Source of the DNA: Terriglobales bacterium | GTDB taxonomy: Bacteria > Acidobacteriota > Terriglobia > Terriglobales > Acidobacteriaceae | Direction: 5' to 3' | Assembly (NCBI GenBank): GCA_025934735.1 | Contig: JAICWP010000001.1 | Span: 186,001-250,000 of the forward strand | Length of the DNA: 64,000 bases | In this document: piece by piece, positions 41,424 to 50,274 of the stretch | Layout: each line of letters begins with the position of its first letter | Position numbering within the stretch: the stretch's first letter is position 1 | Position numbers and translations under genes: made by a program | Notes under the pieces: generated by a model | Told to the model about the DNA's origin: nothing | Databases searched by the model: none | The model's input: the letters and a program-made list of their open reading frames with translations, nothing else

Positions 41424-41786
41424 TTATACCTGGAACGAGGAACCGCAGCCGCAGGTGCTCTTTACGTTGGGATTTTCGAATTTGAAACCCGCGCCTTCCA
41501 GGCTTTCGATGTAGTCAATGGAGCAGCCGTTGAGGTACATCATTGAGGTGGCGTCCACGAATACCTTCAAACCATCGAAGTCAAAGGTTTTATCCATCAT
41601 GCCGGCGGCATTCTCGAACGACATGGAATAGGAGAAGCCGGAGCACCCCCCGCCCACTACACCCACCCGCAAGCCTGCGGGCACAGGGTTCTGACTGCCC
41701 ATGATCTCCTTCACTTTGCTCACCGCCCGGGGGGTCAGGTTCACCGGTGCGGCCTTGGTCACGTTCGGGGTTGTTGTGGTTGCCAT
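41424..41786 (-). CDS. erpA: A-type iron-sulfur carrier (ErpA/IscA/HesB family)
   Basis: A 120-residue Fe-S carrier: the three conserved cysteines are in GGGCSGFSY (about residue 48) and STCGCGSSF at the C-terminus. The N-terminal 15 residues are a Thr/Pro-rich extension, and the canonical core begins VNLTPRAVSKVKEIM. It passes [2Fe-2S] or [4Fe-4S] clusters to apoproteins; the window encodes several Fe-S clients (FAD/Fe-S dehydrogenase, radical SAM, UdgX). GGAGAGAGGA directly precedes the ATG. It is downstream of the pseudopilin gene on the same strand, about 140 bp away. ErpA versus IscA cannot be decided. Confidence 0.9.
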   Translation of the reverse strand: MATTTTPNVTKAAPVNLTPRAVSKVKEIMGSQNPVPAGLRVGVVGGGCSGFSYSMSFENAAGMMDKTFDFDGLKVFVDATSMMYLNGCSIDYIESLEGAGFKFENPNVKSTCGCGSSFQV

Positions 41787-41928
41787 TCCTCTCTCCTTAA
41801 AGCGCCAGACGATTATAGCAAAACCGGGCTCCCACCTTAACAGCGGAACATCGGCGGTAATCCCTTGTCTACTAGTTACTTGGATGATGCGAGCCGGTAC
41901 GGGGTGGCAAGAAATTGCCTCCGCCCCT

Positions 41929-42891
41929 TTATTGCTGCTGCGGCATTTGTTGGGGTTGTTGGGGGACCATCGCTCCTGGACCCTGTAAAGGGCCGCCAAA
42001 AGGAGAGCTAGGGCTCATACCGCCGGGATTCATGCCGCCCGGATTCATGCCGCCCGGTCCCGAATTGGGACCTGTTCCGGGCGTTCCCACCACCGAGCCC
42101 CCGGTTCCCGCCAAAGGTGGTTGCGCCGGACCCCGGATAAGCCCGCCGCGGTCCAGCATAGGCTCGTAGACGAAGTACCAGTCGTTGTAGTGGTTCTTCT
42201 TATTGAACTCGCGAATGGAGGCGGCGTGGCTGGTGCTGGCCACCCCGATGATGGGACCGCCGCCAAACGACTTTCCCGCCAGCGCGTCTTGGCCTTGTGG
42301 GCCGGAACTCTCGCCTTGGCTCTGGCCAGGCTGCAGGAGACCGCCGGGCGACATCATCCCACCCGGCCCGCTTGGCCCCTGGGAAAACATGCCGGAATTT
42401 GGCGCCTGGTTTTGGCCAAGGCCCCCGCTGTTTTGGCCAAAGCCCCCGCTGTTTTGGCCGAAAGCGCCACTCATCGCCGCAGCCGCGGCTCCCCCCATCA
42501 TGCCTCCAGGCACACCCGGCGCGCCCATGCCGCTGAGGCCGCTAAGTGGTTCGCCGAAATGCACCAGGCGGAAGTCTTTGCCCGTGATGGGGTCTTTATA
42601 GCGGCGGCGCAGGAAGCGCATGTTGCTGGTGTTTTCCAGATCCTCAATGCGGACGGGATAGCGCCCGAATTTCTTGTAGTAGTGCTGAATGGCGCGCATG
42701 TACTGGGTGCCGCGATTGATCAGTTCCCGCTCGCGCTCGCGGCGGATGGACATAGCGATGTCGGGAGCGGCGGTCGCGGCGGCGATGGACAGCAGGGTGA
42801 GCATGAGCAGGATGACCAGCAACACGTAGCCGTGCTGGCGGTGTTGTCCGCCGGGGAATCGTGAACGCCGCAACTGCCTGCTCACTCGCAT
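41929..42891 (-). CDS. Pseudopilin with GspK-type N-terminus and Gly/Pro-rich repeats
   Basis: A 320-residue protein with a prepilin leader: basic MRVSRQLRRSRFPGGQHRQHG followed by hydrophobic YVLLVILLMLTLLSIAAATAA. Position +5 after the predicted G|Y cut is Val, not Glu, as in minor pseudopilins (GspK, PilX). The head resembles GspG-like acidobacterial pseudopilins (QHYYKKFGRYPVRIEDLE, RYKDPITGKDFRLV). Residues about 110-205 are a low-complexity Gly/Pro/Ser/Gln insertion containing FGQNSGG repeats, and the C-terminus is another GMNPGGMNPGG stretch ending in poly-Q. It is the last gene of the pilus run; its stop lies about 140 bp before erpA. Confidence 0.75.
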   Translation of the reverse strand: MRVSRQLRRSRFPGGQHRQHGYVLLVILLMLTLLSIAAATAAPDIAMSIRRERERELINRGTQYMRAIQHYYKKFGRYPVRIEDLENTSNMRFLRRRYKDPITGKDFRLVHFGEPLSGLSGMGAPGVPGGMMGGAAAAAMSGAFGQNSGGFGQNSGGLGQNQAPNSGMFSQGPSGPGGMMSPGGLLQPGQSQGESSGPQGQDALAGKSFGGGPIIGVASTSHAASIREFNKKNHYNDWYFVYEPMLDRGGLIRGPAQPPLAGTGGSVVGTPGTGPNSGPGGMNPGGMNPGGMSPSSPFGGPLQGPGAMVPQQPQQMPQQQ

Positions 42892-42894
42892 GGC

Positions 42895-43503
42895 TTAGCC
42901 CTGGGTAATGGGGATGCTCTGCCGGTTATTGTTGAGCACATCCTGCAATTCGATGGAAGTGGTTCCGATGCGCAGCACCTTGTAGCGCCGATCCACTATG
43001 TCGCCTTCACCGGCAATAAACACATCCTGTCCTTTGGCCAGAAACACGCGCTTGGTCTGGCCGGGCTTGCTGGCAAAACCGAAGAACTTGAGCGTGATAG
43101 GCGGCGGCGGAGGCGGCCCTGGCGGAGGCTGATTCTGAGCGGCGAGGTTCGCCTTGTCCGTCCTGGCGTCCGCAACCGGCTTGGGAATGGGAGCCTCTTC
43201 ATAACTCAGGAAGATATTGCGCCCGGTCCCCGCATAGGCTACTTCCTCGCTGCTCTTGAGCAGGTCCAGGCGCAGTCGCGGATCAAGGTTGAGAGTGGTG
43301 GATTGTTTTTTCTTTCCCGCCGACCTGCGTCGCGAGGTGGTGGCTGGCGGTGACTGGGCCATGGTGCTGTCCTGGTCGTAGCTGGGCACCGAGGCGCTGG
43401 GGCCGGAGTCCACCAGCAGCATGCGGCCGAGCAACAGCAGCGCGGCCACCATGAGCACGCCCGCGGCCGCCACTTTTTTCCGATCATCGGCTCCGACCTT
43501 CAC
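42895..43503 (-). CDS. PilP/GspC-like inner-membrane protein
   Basis: A 202-residue protein with one N-terminal membrane helix (about 11-30), a basic Ser/Lys-rich linker (SRRRSAGKKKQS), a poly-proline stretch (PPPGPPPPPP) and a C-terminal small beta domain (LKFFGFASKPGQTKRVFLAKGQDVFIAGEGDIV, then YKVLRIGTTSIELQDV). The end has the HR-domain/PilP pattern of proteins that link the inner-membrane platform to the secretin. It starts one base after the preceding PilO gene ends and is followed three bases later by the pseudopilin, so it is clearly in the pilus operon. The identification is by position plus fold pattern. Confidence 0.72.
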   Translation of the reverse strand: MKVGADDRKKVAAAGVLMVAALLLLGRMLLVDSGPSASVPSYDQDSTMAQSPPATTSRRRSAGKKKQSTTLNLDPRLRLDLLKSSEEVAYAGTGRNIFLSYEEAPIPKPVADARTDKANLAAQNQPPPGPPPPPPITLKFFGFASKPGQTKRVFLAKGQDVFIAGEGDIVDRRYKVLRIGTTSIELQDVLNNNRQSIPITQG

Positions 43504-44034
43504 TTACGCTCCGCTCCTCATGTAGGTTTGCATTCTCAATTGCAGCTTAACGATTCCGCCTTTGGCGTCGCCCAGAGCGATGTTGTTCACGATGAACAGC
43601 ATCTTGTCGCGCTCCAGCGCATTGATGAACTTCACCACGTGCCGGTAATCCCCGGAAAGCAAGGAATCAATAGTGATGGGGTGCAGCCCGCCGCTCTCTT
43701 CGTCCTCGGGGTGAAACTTCACTTGCGCGATGTTGGTGCCGTTTTCGTCGGCCACCTTGCCCATCTCGGCGTCAATGCTGGAATAGTCGGAGGGCAGGCG
43801 ATCGCGGTAAAAATCGGCAATTTGCTGCTTGGCTACCAGCACCTTCTTGTCCAGCCCGCGCAGCGGTTGCACCTGCTGAGTCTTGATCCGGAGCCTTACC
43901 TGCAGCTCTTGAATCTGGTCCTGCCGGGAGCGCCCCAGGGGCGAGAGCAGAATGACGGCGCAGACCAGGTCCACGCAAACCATAACCGCCAGGAACACGG
44001 TCAAGCGCTTGCGGAGTTGGCGAACGTCGGCCAT
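43504..44034 (-). CDS. pilO: PilO-like pilus alignment protein
   Basis: A 176-residue bitopic protein: membrane helix at about 12-32 (LTVFLAVMVCVDLVCAVILLS), coiled coil (LQVRLRIKTQQVQPLRGLDKKVLVAKQQI), then a ferredoxin-like domain (GLHPITIDSLLSGDYRHVVKFINALERDKMLFIVNNIAL) as in PilO/GspM. It forms the periplasmic part of the alignment subcomplex with PilN. Start and stop overlap or abut the genes on both sides, so translation is probably coupled. Confidence 0.85.
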   Translation of the reverse strand: MADVRQLRKRLTVFLAVMVCVDLVCAVILLSPLGRSRQDQIQELQVRLRIKTQQVQPLRGLDKKVLVAKQQIADFYRDRLPSDYSSIDAEMGKVADENGTNIAQVKFHPEDEESGGLHPITIDSLLSGDYRHVVKFINALERDKMLFIVNNIALGDAKGGIVKLQLRMQTYMRSGA

Positions 44035-44681
44035 TAGAATCCACCTCGCGCCGGCGAACCGGAGGTCTCGGTTTTAGCGGCAGGCCCAGGCTGCGCGTTT
44101 GCGGCCGCGGGTTCGCCGCCATAGAGGGTGCTGATTTGGAACTGCACCCGGTCGCCCGGGTTCTGCGGCTGCTGTTCGGTGGCTTCGGCGACAATTTGAG
44201 GCTCGCGGAAGCGCGGCGATTTTTCCATGCGCCGCACCAGATCCAGAGCGCGCTCGCGGGACTCGCCCGCCACCATCATTACCAGCGCCAGTTGGTTGTC
44301 GGGCGTAAGTTCGGGTCGAATCGAAACCACGTGCAGGCGCGGCGGCATGATGCGTTCCAGGTCGGAGAATACTTCCGTCCAGGAGAAGGCCTTGCGTGCG
44401 ATCAGCTCGTTGAGGATCAGTGATTTGTCGCGCGTGTCGCGGTTTTCCGGGCGGTTGAGGAAAGCCTGCGCCTGGGCGATTTCGCGGTCGCCATGCGCAA
44501 TCTGCGCCTGCAGTTCGTTGATGCGGTGTTCTTCCACGGTCCACGACCGCAGCCGCAGGACGGCCCCCGCCACCAGCGCCAGGGTTAGCAGCCCAACCAT
44601 TCCCAGGGTAAGACTCCACTGGCGCACGAAGCGCTGGGCGTCTTGGAAGGGCTGGCTGGCGAGATTGATTTCGATACGCAT
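44034..44681 (-). CDS. pilN: PilN-like pilus alignment protein
   Basis: A 215-residue bitopic protein. The N-terminal INLASQPF motif is the PilN segment that binds PilM. One membrane helix lies at about 23-45 (SLTLGMVGLLTLALVAGAVLRL), followed by a coiled coil and a ferredoxin-like domain (SWTEVFSDLERIMPPRLHVVSIRPEL, RALDLVRRMEKSPRFREPQIV). The tail is Pro/Ala-rich. It overlaps the PilO start by one base and begins three bases after PilM ends. Confidence 0.87.
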   Translation of the reverse strand: MRIEINLASQPFQDAQRFVRQWSLTLGMVGLLTLALVAGAVLRLRSWTVEEHRINELQAQIAHGDREIAQAQAFLNRPENRDTRDKSLILNELIARKAFSWTEVFSDLERIMPPRLHVVSIRPELTPDNQLALVMMVAGESRERALDLVRRMEKSPRFREPQIVAEATEQQPQNPGDRVQFQISTLYGGEPAAANAQPGPAAKTETSGSPARGGF

Positions 44682-44684
44682 GTT

Positions 44685-45566
44685 CTAAGCGAGCAACGCT
44701 CCCGTGACTCCGGCCAGCTGCGAACCGGAACTCGTTGGGGCGGCGCCTGTCAGTTCCTGCACTGCCACCCCGGTCTGGGCCTGCAGGCTTTGCACCGCCA
44801 CTTCGGAGTTGCGCAGGCCGGCCACAAAAACCCGTTCCACATCCAGCTTGTAAGTATCCTGGAAAAACACCACCGAGGGGTACACATCCTCGGCCAGTTG
44901 TTCGCCGGTAATGCTCAAGCCGCGGGCGTTCTCCAGGGTGCGGAACAGCAGCAACTGCTGCTTCTCAAGAATGGCGATGCTGGTGGTAAACGGGTCCACC
45001 TTGACCACCAGGGTGGGACGGGCGGCATCCACGGCGCCGAGCGCGGCCAGCATGGAGGGCAGCACCACGCCCGGGGAATATCCGCTGTCGCGGAAAGCGG
45101 CTTCGTATTCATCAAGCACGCTTGCCAGGGCTACCGCCGCGATCACCTTCAGTTCTTTGCCGGAATTGCCGGGCTGGACCTGGTAGGAGACGCGGGCCTT
45201 TTCCACGTCGAAGGGCAGCGACTTTTTCAGGCGGAAGCGCACCACCGCTTCGGCCTCATCGCGTTTCTCTGGCAGAGTCTCGAAATCGAGCAGCACCACG
45301 CGCACGGCGGCGTCGGGCACGATCACGATCAGGTCACGGGCGCGGCCAGCGACCTCTTCCAGCGCGCTCTTAATGGCGTCGCGCAAGGCATCGCCGCGCA
45401 GCACGTTGGCCTGGGTGAGGTCGGGCGCGACCGCGCCTTCCGGCAGGTCCTTGGCCGTGTACACGTCGAGCTGGGCGCCATGCTGGCCGGCGCGCGCCGC
45501 CACCACGGCATCCGCGGAGATTTCGCAGGCAACGCGGGGATGATTTGTCCTTAAGCCTCGGCTCAT
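44685..45566 (-). CDS. pilM: PilM-like actin-fold pilus assembly protein
   Basis: A 293-residue cytoplasmic protein of the PilM/GspL class: RLKKSLPFDVEKARVSYQV and KVIAAVALASVLDEYEAAFRDSGYSPGVVLPSMLAALG are the recognisable subdomain blocks, with LVVKVDPFTTSIAILEKQQLLLFRTLE in the ATP-binding region. It is about 50 residues shorter than typical PilM, with a reduced N-terminal subdomain. It is followed directly by pilN. Identity rests on both sequence and the PilM-N-O gene order. Confidence 0.83.
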   Translation of the reverse strand: MSRGLRTNHPRVACEISADAVVAARAGQHGAQLDVYTAKDLPEGAVAPDLTQANVLRGDALRDAIKSALEEVAGRARDLIVIVPDAAVRVVLLDFETLPEKRDEAEAVVRFRLKKSLPFDVEKARVSYQVQPGNSGKELKVIAAVALASVLDEYEAAFRDSGYSPGVVLPSMLAALGAVDAARPTLVVKVDPFTTSIAILEKQQLLLFRTLENARGLSITGEQLAEDVYPSVVFFQDTYKLDVERVFVAGLRNSEVAVQSLQAQTGVAVQELTGAAPTSSGSQLAGVTGALLA

Positions 45567-45603
45567 TCTCTGGCCCTATTGTGGCTCGATAACACGCGAC
45601 AGG

Positions 45604-47262
45604 TTAGCGCGTGGTTTCGATGAACGTGACCTTGTTGATCTCCTTCAGGGTGGTGGTGCCGCCCCGGACCTTGTCGAGCGCCGATTCCCGCAGGAAACGC
45701 ATACCCTCCTCGCGGGCGGCCCGGCGAATTTCCGAACTCGGGCGCCTGTCCAGGATCATTTCCCGGATGCGGTCGGTCAAATCGAGCAGCTCGTGAATGG
45801 CGGTGCGGCCCCGGAAACCGGTGCCCGCGCACTCGATACACCCCTCCCCTTCATAGAACGGCACATTGCCCCATTGTTGCGGGTCCAGGCCGCTGGCTTC
45901 CAGCACCTCGGGAGGATAGAGGACCTGCTTGCGGCAGGTGGGACAAATGATCCGCACCAGGCGCTGCGCCAGAATGCAGTTCAGGGCGGAAACAAAGTTG
46001 TAGGGCTCCACCCCCATGTTCAAGAAGCGGCCGATCACATCCACCACGTTGTTGGCGTGCACGGTGGTGAACACCAGGTGGCCGGTGAGCGCGGACTGAA
46101 TGGCGATCTGCGCGGTTTCGGTGTCGCGGATTTCGCCCACCATAATCTTGTCCGGGTCATGGCGCAGGATGGAGCGCAGGCCGCGCGCGAAGGTCAGCCC
46201 TTTTTTTTCGTTCACCGGAATCTGAGTGATGCCGCGAATCTGGTACTCCACCGGGTCTTCAATGGTGATGATCTTGTCTTCGTCGGTCTTGATCTCATTC
46301 ACCGCGGCGTAGAGGGTGGTGGTCTTGCCGCTGCCCGTGGGCCCCGTGACCAGCACCATGCCGTAGGGCTCCTTGATATAGCGGCGGAACTTCCGCAGGT
46401 CCTCCTCGCTGAAGCCGACCACCTCCAGAGTGAGCGTGTGGAACTTCTCGCTCATCGACTCCTTGTCCAGCACGCGCAGCACGGCGTCTTCGCCGTTGAT
46501 GGAAGGCATGATGGAAACGCGGAAATCAATCGGCCGCCCCTTGTACTTCACGCGGAAACGGCCGTCCTGAGGCACACGGCGCTCGGCAATATCCAGTTCG
46601 CTCATCACCTTGATGCGGGAGATGATGGTGGAATGGTGCTCCTTGGCGATGGGGTTCATGGCCTGCTGCAGCACACCGTCAATGCGGTATTTGATGTACA
46701 CCGAGTCGTCGCGGGTCTCGATGTGAATGTCGCTGGCCCGCCGCTCCAGGGCGGTGAAGATGGTGGTATCCACCAGGCGGATGATGGGGCTGATGTCGCC
46801 CTCGGCAGTCAGCCGCTCGATGGAGATGGTTTCATCTCCGCTTTCATCTTCGCGGATCACGTCCAGCGTGAAGCCTTCGCTGGCCTCATCCAGCACGCGC
46901 TGTGACTGCTCCGTCTTCTTGAGAATGTCGGCGATCTGGGAAAGCGTGGCCACCTTGCTGACGATGCGCTTGCCCAGCAGCAAGCTGATTTCATCAATCA
47001 TCATCAGCTGACTGGGGTCGGCGATGGCAATGGCCAACCGGTCGTCCTCTGTCTCCTGCAGGGGGACGAAGTTGTAGCGGAACATCAAGTCAACCGGGAT
47101 CTTCTTGAACAAATCATGATGGAGTTGGAAGTCGCGCAGGTCCACGTACTCGCAGCGATAGCGCCGCGCCACGTCGCGCGCCCGCGACTGCTCGTCTCCG
47201 GCGAGTTCGGTGGCAACGCGCCCACCGTTCCCGCCATTCACAAAAAGTGACTTCTTGTCCAT
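45604..47262 (-). CDS. PilB/GspE-type assembly ATPase
   Basis: A 552-residue secretion ATPase. The N-terminal MshEN-type domain (about 30-150) precedes the core with Walker A GPTGSGKTTT (about 307-316), an Asp box, Walker B-like MVGEIRDTETA and His box. A four-Cys zinc knuckle follows (CPTC ... CIECAGTGF, about 450-480). It powers pilus polymerisation or type II secretion. The N-terminal part is about 30 residues longer than the minimal GspE. An inverted repeat in the 73-bp gap before it may affect expression relative to the preceding PilC gene. Confidence 0.92.
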   Translation of the reverse strand: MDKKSLFVNGGNGGRVATELAGDEQSRARDVARRYRCEYVDLRDFQLHHDLFKKIPVDLMFRYNFVPLQETEDDRLAIAIADPSQLMMIDEISLLLGKRIVSKVATLSQIADILKKTEQSQRVLDEASEGFTLDVIREDESGDETISIERLTAEGDISPIIRLVDTTIFTALERRASDIHIETRDDSVYIKYRIDGVLQQAMNPIAKEHHSTIISRIKVMSELDIAERRVPQDGRFRVKYKGRPIDFRVSIMPSINGEDAVLRVLDKESMSEKFHTLTLEVVGFSEEDLRKFRRYIKEPYGMVLVTGPTGSGKTTTLYAAVNEIKTDEDKIITIEDPVEYQIRGITQIPVNEKKGLTFARGLRSILRHDPDKIMVGEIRDTETAQIAIQSALTGHLVFTTVHANNVVDVIGRFLNMGVEPYNFVSALNCILAQRLVRIICPTCRKQVLYPPEVLEASGLDPQQWGNVPFYEGEGCIECAGTGFRGRTAIHELLDLTDRIREMILDRRPSSEIRRAAREEGMRFLRESALDKVRGGTTTLKEINKVTFIETTR

Positions 47263-47270
47263 AAAGACTC

Positions 47271-47332
47271 GGTAGCTGGTAGTTGGCAGTTAGTAGTCGC
47301 CTGGAATCACGAGCCAGCAGTCACCAGCTACC
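47271..47332. repeat. 10-bp inverted repeat between pilC- and pilB-type genes
   Basis: GGTAGCTGGT (47271-47280) and ACCAGCTACC (47323-47332) are a perfect inverted repeat spaced by 42 bases, filling most of the intergenic gap inside the pilus operon. The spacer contains AGTTGGCAGTTAGTAGT. Related GGTAG/TTAG-rich sequences occur at 21.04-21.09 kb, 58.85-58.89 kb and 62.82-62.87 kb. Confidence 0.6.
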
Positions 47333-47335
47333 CCC

Positions 47336-48547
47336 TTAGTGAATTCCTCCCGCTCCCAGCGTAAAGATCGGCAGATAAAGCGAGATCAGCACAAAGGCCA
47401 CGATAACGCCCATAACAATCAGGATGACCGGCTCGATGAGGGCCATGGTCGCGGTCAGCGCCGCTTGTACATCTTCCTCGTAGAATTCCGCCACCGACGT
47501 CAGCATGGCGGGCAGGGCCCCCGTGGATTCGCCCACTTCGATCATTTCCACCGCCAAGTCGGGAAAGGAGCCTTGTTCTTCCAGGCTGCGGGCCAGCGGC
47601 CGTCCTTCGCGGACTTTGCGCACGGCATCGTTAACGCCATTGGCCATGTGCCGGCTGCCTACGGAGGAGCCCGCAGTTTCCAGCGCCGGCACCAGGGGCA
47701 GGCCGCCGGTCAGCAGGGTGGCCATAATACGCGAAAAGTTTGCCACCTGGTACTTGGTTATGATGCCGCCAAGCCCGGGCAGGCTCTGCAGGAAACGATC
47801 AATGCGATCGGCGCCCCGGTCCGTGTTCTTCCACCGCCAGAACAGGAAAATGAACGCCACAATGCCGCCCAGGAAGAGAAACACGTATTTGCGGGCCCCG
47901 GTACCCAGCTCCAGCATGAACACAGTGGTGGCCGGCAGCTGCGCATTCAGCGATTGATAGAGTTCGCCAAAGCGCGGCACCACATAGGTCACCAGGAAAC
48001 TGAGCATGACGGTCACCATGGTGACCAGAAGCGCTGGATAAACCAGGGATGCCTTCAACTTTTTCTTGAACGAAATGGTCAAGCGCTGAAAAGCAATAAA
48101 GCGGTTCAGCACTTCTTCCAGATTGCCGCTTTTCTCTCCCGCCAGCAGCGTCGTGGTGTACATCTTGGGGAAGATGCCTTGGGCGACGAAGGCGTCGGAA
48201 AGCAATTCGCCGCTGCGCACCCGGTCGCGCACATTCTCCAACACACCGCGGAAGAACAGGTTCTTCTGCCGGCGGATGAGCAGGTCGAGCGCATTCAGAA
48301 TGGGCAAGCCGGCGCGCACCAGGGTGACGAACTGCTGGTTGAAAATGACAAACTGCTCCAGCTTGACCTTACGCCGGCGAAATAAAATGACGTCGCCGCC
48401 TGCCAGCAGGCCGCGCGGCTTGACCCAGTAAACCAGGTAGCCCTGCTGGGCGTAGCGCTCCTTGACCTCGGCCACGGAGAAGCCGTTTTCAACCTGCTGT
48501 ACGAGGTGACCGTGTTCGTCGGCTACCTTGATAAGAAATTCGGCCAT
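47336..48547 (-). CDS. PilC/GspF-type inner-membrane platform protein
   Basis: A 403-residue polytopic protein with two T2SSF domains: the first about 65-190 (FVTLVRAGLPILNALDLL, LLAGEKSGNLEEVLNRF), the second about 265-395 (RIMATLLTGGLPLVPALETAG, MIEVGESTGALPAMLTSVAEFYEEDV). Membrane helices lie at about 165-190, 220-240 and 370-395. It anchors the assembly ATPase and drives pilin extraction. It comes after LolA and before PilB in the same direction. Only one PilC/GspF gene is present. Confidence 0.92.
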   Translation of the reverse strand: MAEFLIKVADEHGHLVQQVENGFSVAEVKERYAQQGYLVYWVKPRGLLAGGDVILFRRRKVKLEQFVIFNQQFVTLVRAGLPILNALDLLIRRQKNLFFRGVLENVRDRVRSGELLSDAFVAQGIFPKMYTTTLLAGEKSGNLEEVLNRFIAFQRLTISFKKKLKASLVYPALLVTMVTVMLSFLVTYVVPRFGELYQSLNAQLPATTVFMLELGTGARKYVFLFLGGIVAFIFLFWRWKNTDRGADRIDRFLQSLPGLGGIITKYQVANFSRIMATLLTGGLPLVPALETAGSSVGSRHMANGVNDAVRKVREGRPLARSLEEQGSFPDLAVEMIEVGESTGALPAMLTSVAEFYEEDVQAALTATMALIEPVILIVMGVIVAFVLISLYLPIFTLGAGGIH

Positions 48548-48641
48548 CCAGTTCTATCTTTTGGGTAATCTGGTTTTTAGTCTAACACCGCAACTTAGCC
48601 GTCCAACTTGCTGCAAACACTTACCGAAGTTCCCGTATTGG

Positions 48642-49307
48642 TTACTGACCGACTTCTTGTTCAATCACTTGCACGCCCGGCGGGGGAGTGAACTGAAACT
48701 GCCGGTCGGCGATTTCCAGGTTCTCCTGCTGGTCCTCAAAACGATATTCGGTGGTGGAACCGTCGGCTCCATCCACCACCAAACGCACGATTTTTCCCTC
48801 CGGCGCAATCTCTATCAGCACCTGATTTACGCCTTCCATAAACTTAGGAACTCCGCGCAACACCGTGTCACCTGGATGCCAGGGAGGCGCGTCGGGAGCC
48901 AGGGAAAGCGCTTCGAACTCCTTCCGCAGCTTGGTCTTACCCAGCAGATAGGCGAGCGGAGAGCGCAAATCTTCCAGCTTTTTCATGGGCGTTCTGCGCG
49001 CCTGCTGCTCACCGGGAACGTAAAACCAGGCCGTTTTGCCGTCGCTGACGAACAGTTTTTCGCGTGGTTTCTGATAGTTCCAGCGCATTCTACCCGGCCT
49101 TTTCAGCCACAGCGTGCCCGATTCTTCGCGGGAAATGCCCGCTCCGCGGTAGATTTCGGTGAAATTCGCCTGCAATGTGCGCAGGCGGTTGTAATGCGCA
49201 TCCACCTCCTCCGCCAGCTTAGGAACGCTGGTTTGAGCAAAAATTGCGCTGCTGAGCAACAATAAAGCCGCCCATCCCAGCAGCACGCGCCCGGGGTGTA
49301 GGTTCAT
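48642..49307 (-). CDS. lolA: LolA-family outer-membrane lipoprotein carrier
   Basis: A 221-residue periplasmic protein: signal peptide (about 1-25), then the LolA fold with LRTLQANFTEIYRGAG, GTLWLKRPGRMRWNY and EKLFVSDGKTAWFYVPGEQQ near the N-terminus. It carries lipoproteins from LolCDE to LolB. AGGA five bases before the ATG at 49307 sets the start; a longer frame to 49559 overlaps the TPR gene and lacks a signal. LolA next to pilus genes is unusual; an ABC ATPase and permease are further upstream in the same direction, but these are ABC-2 type, not LolCDE. Confidence 0.85.
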   Translation of the reverse strand: MNLHPGRVLLGWAALLLLSSAIFAQTSVPKLAEEVDAHYNRLRTLQANFTEIYRGAGISREESGTLWLKRPGRMRWNYQKPREKLFVSDGKTAWFYVPGEQQARRTPMKKLEDLRSPLAYLLGKTKLRKEFEALSLAPDAPPWHPGDTVLRGVPKFMEGVNQVLIEIAPEGKIVRLVVDGADGSTTEYRFEDQQENLEIADRQFQFTPPPGVQVIEQEVGQ

Positions 49308-49356
49308 CAGATTCCTGCCTGTTGCGAAGGTTGTAGAGCTGGTTCTCTGATTTAGA

Positions 49357-50274
49357 TTACAGCTTGGGCATCTCTGATGCTTTAACCCCTGGCGGCAATC
49401 CCTGGGTGATAAACGGTAAAGCGTCGGGCACCGCGACCCACACATTCCCTTCAGGAGCGAGCTTGTAAGGATGGCCTGCCGGATCCAGCGGAATACCCGG
49501 AAGATACCCGGCGCGAACCAGCTCCGCCCAATTTCCTGGATCGTGTCCGGTGCGCTCAAAGTACTGCCGAATCAGTTGCTCCAGCCTGGGCACGGTTTCG
49601 TCCACCTGAAGCGCGCGCAAATGAGAGATGGCATTGGCCTTAATGTCTTTGTCCTTGGAGTCGTCGTAAGTCATGGTCCAGAGCATGCGGGCGGTTTCCA
49701 GATCGCCGCCACGCTCGGCCATGCGGGCTGCCAACAGCTTCAGAAAGGGATGCGCGTTGGGCACCCTGGAACCCTGCTCAAAAGCCTGAGCTGCAGCCCC
49801 ATAATCTTTCTTTTCAAGGTAATAGATAAAGCCAAGGTTGTAATAGAGGTGCCAGTTATCGGGATTTTCCTGAATGCCAAATTTCACCAGCTTGATGGCC
49901 GCATCGGGGTCGCCGGCGCCATTGGGTGGGGGCTGGGTGAGGAAGATGGCGCCAAACTGGTAGGCCACAGTCAGGTGAGGGTCCAGTTGCGTGGTGATGT
50001 CCAGCAGGGGAGCGAGGAGCTTGTACTCGTGGGAGGCGAGCACGTGCTTGCCTCCAAAGTACTGGACGGCGCGGGTCCAGTAGATGTCCGCCAGTAAGCC
50101 GGTGTAGCCTAGGCTCATGCGCTTGAGCACAGAAGGCGATGGAATATAAAGCGTTTCTTCCAAAGTGGCGCTGGGCCGGGCGCGGTCGGCGAGGGTGATT
50201 GAGAAGACCGCGGCCGCCAGGCACACCACGAGGATGGCGACGAGGATGGCGGTAGTGCGGCGGCTGGGCCTCAT
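49357..50274 (-). CDS. Membrane-anchored TPR-like protein
   Basis: A 305-residue protein with an N-terminal membrane helix (about 9-28) and repeated helix pairs with TPR character (about 110-200: HLTVAYQFGAIFLTQ, NWHLYYNLGFIYYLEKKDYGAAAQAFEQGSR, PFLKLLAARMAERGGDLETARMLW). The C-terminal part ends with a compact segment (DPAGHPYKLAPEGNVWVAV) like the pseudopilin-type end of some TPR proteins. The start overlaps the permease stop by four bases, so it is translationally coupled to the ABC genes. I cannot assign a function; it may be the exported partner of the transporter. Confidence 0.72.
   Translation of the reverse strand: MRPSRRTTAILVAILVVCLAAAVFSITLADRARPSATLEETLYIPSPSVLKRMSLGYTGLLADIYWTRAVQYFGGKHVLASHEYKLLAPLLDITTQLDPHLTVAYQFGAIFLTQPPPNGAGDPDAAIKLVKFGIQENPDNWHLYYNLGFIYYLEKKDYGAAAQAFEQGSRVPNAHPFLKLLAARMAERGGDLETARMLWTMTYDDSKDKDIKANAISHLRALQVDETVPRLEQLIRQYFERTGHDPGNWAELVRAGYLPGIPLDPAGHPYKLAPEGNVWVAVPDALPFITQGLPPGVKASEMPKL

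Noticed and set aside
45793-46905. A 370-codon frame antisense to the PilB-type ATPase
   Set aside because: No motif and His/Gly-biased composition; it mirrors the codon structure of the ATPase.
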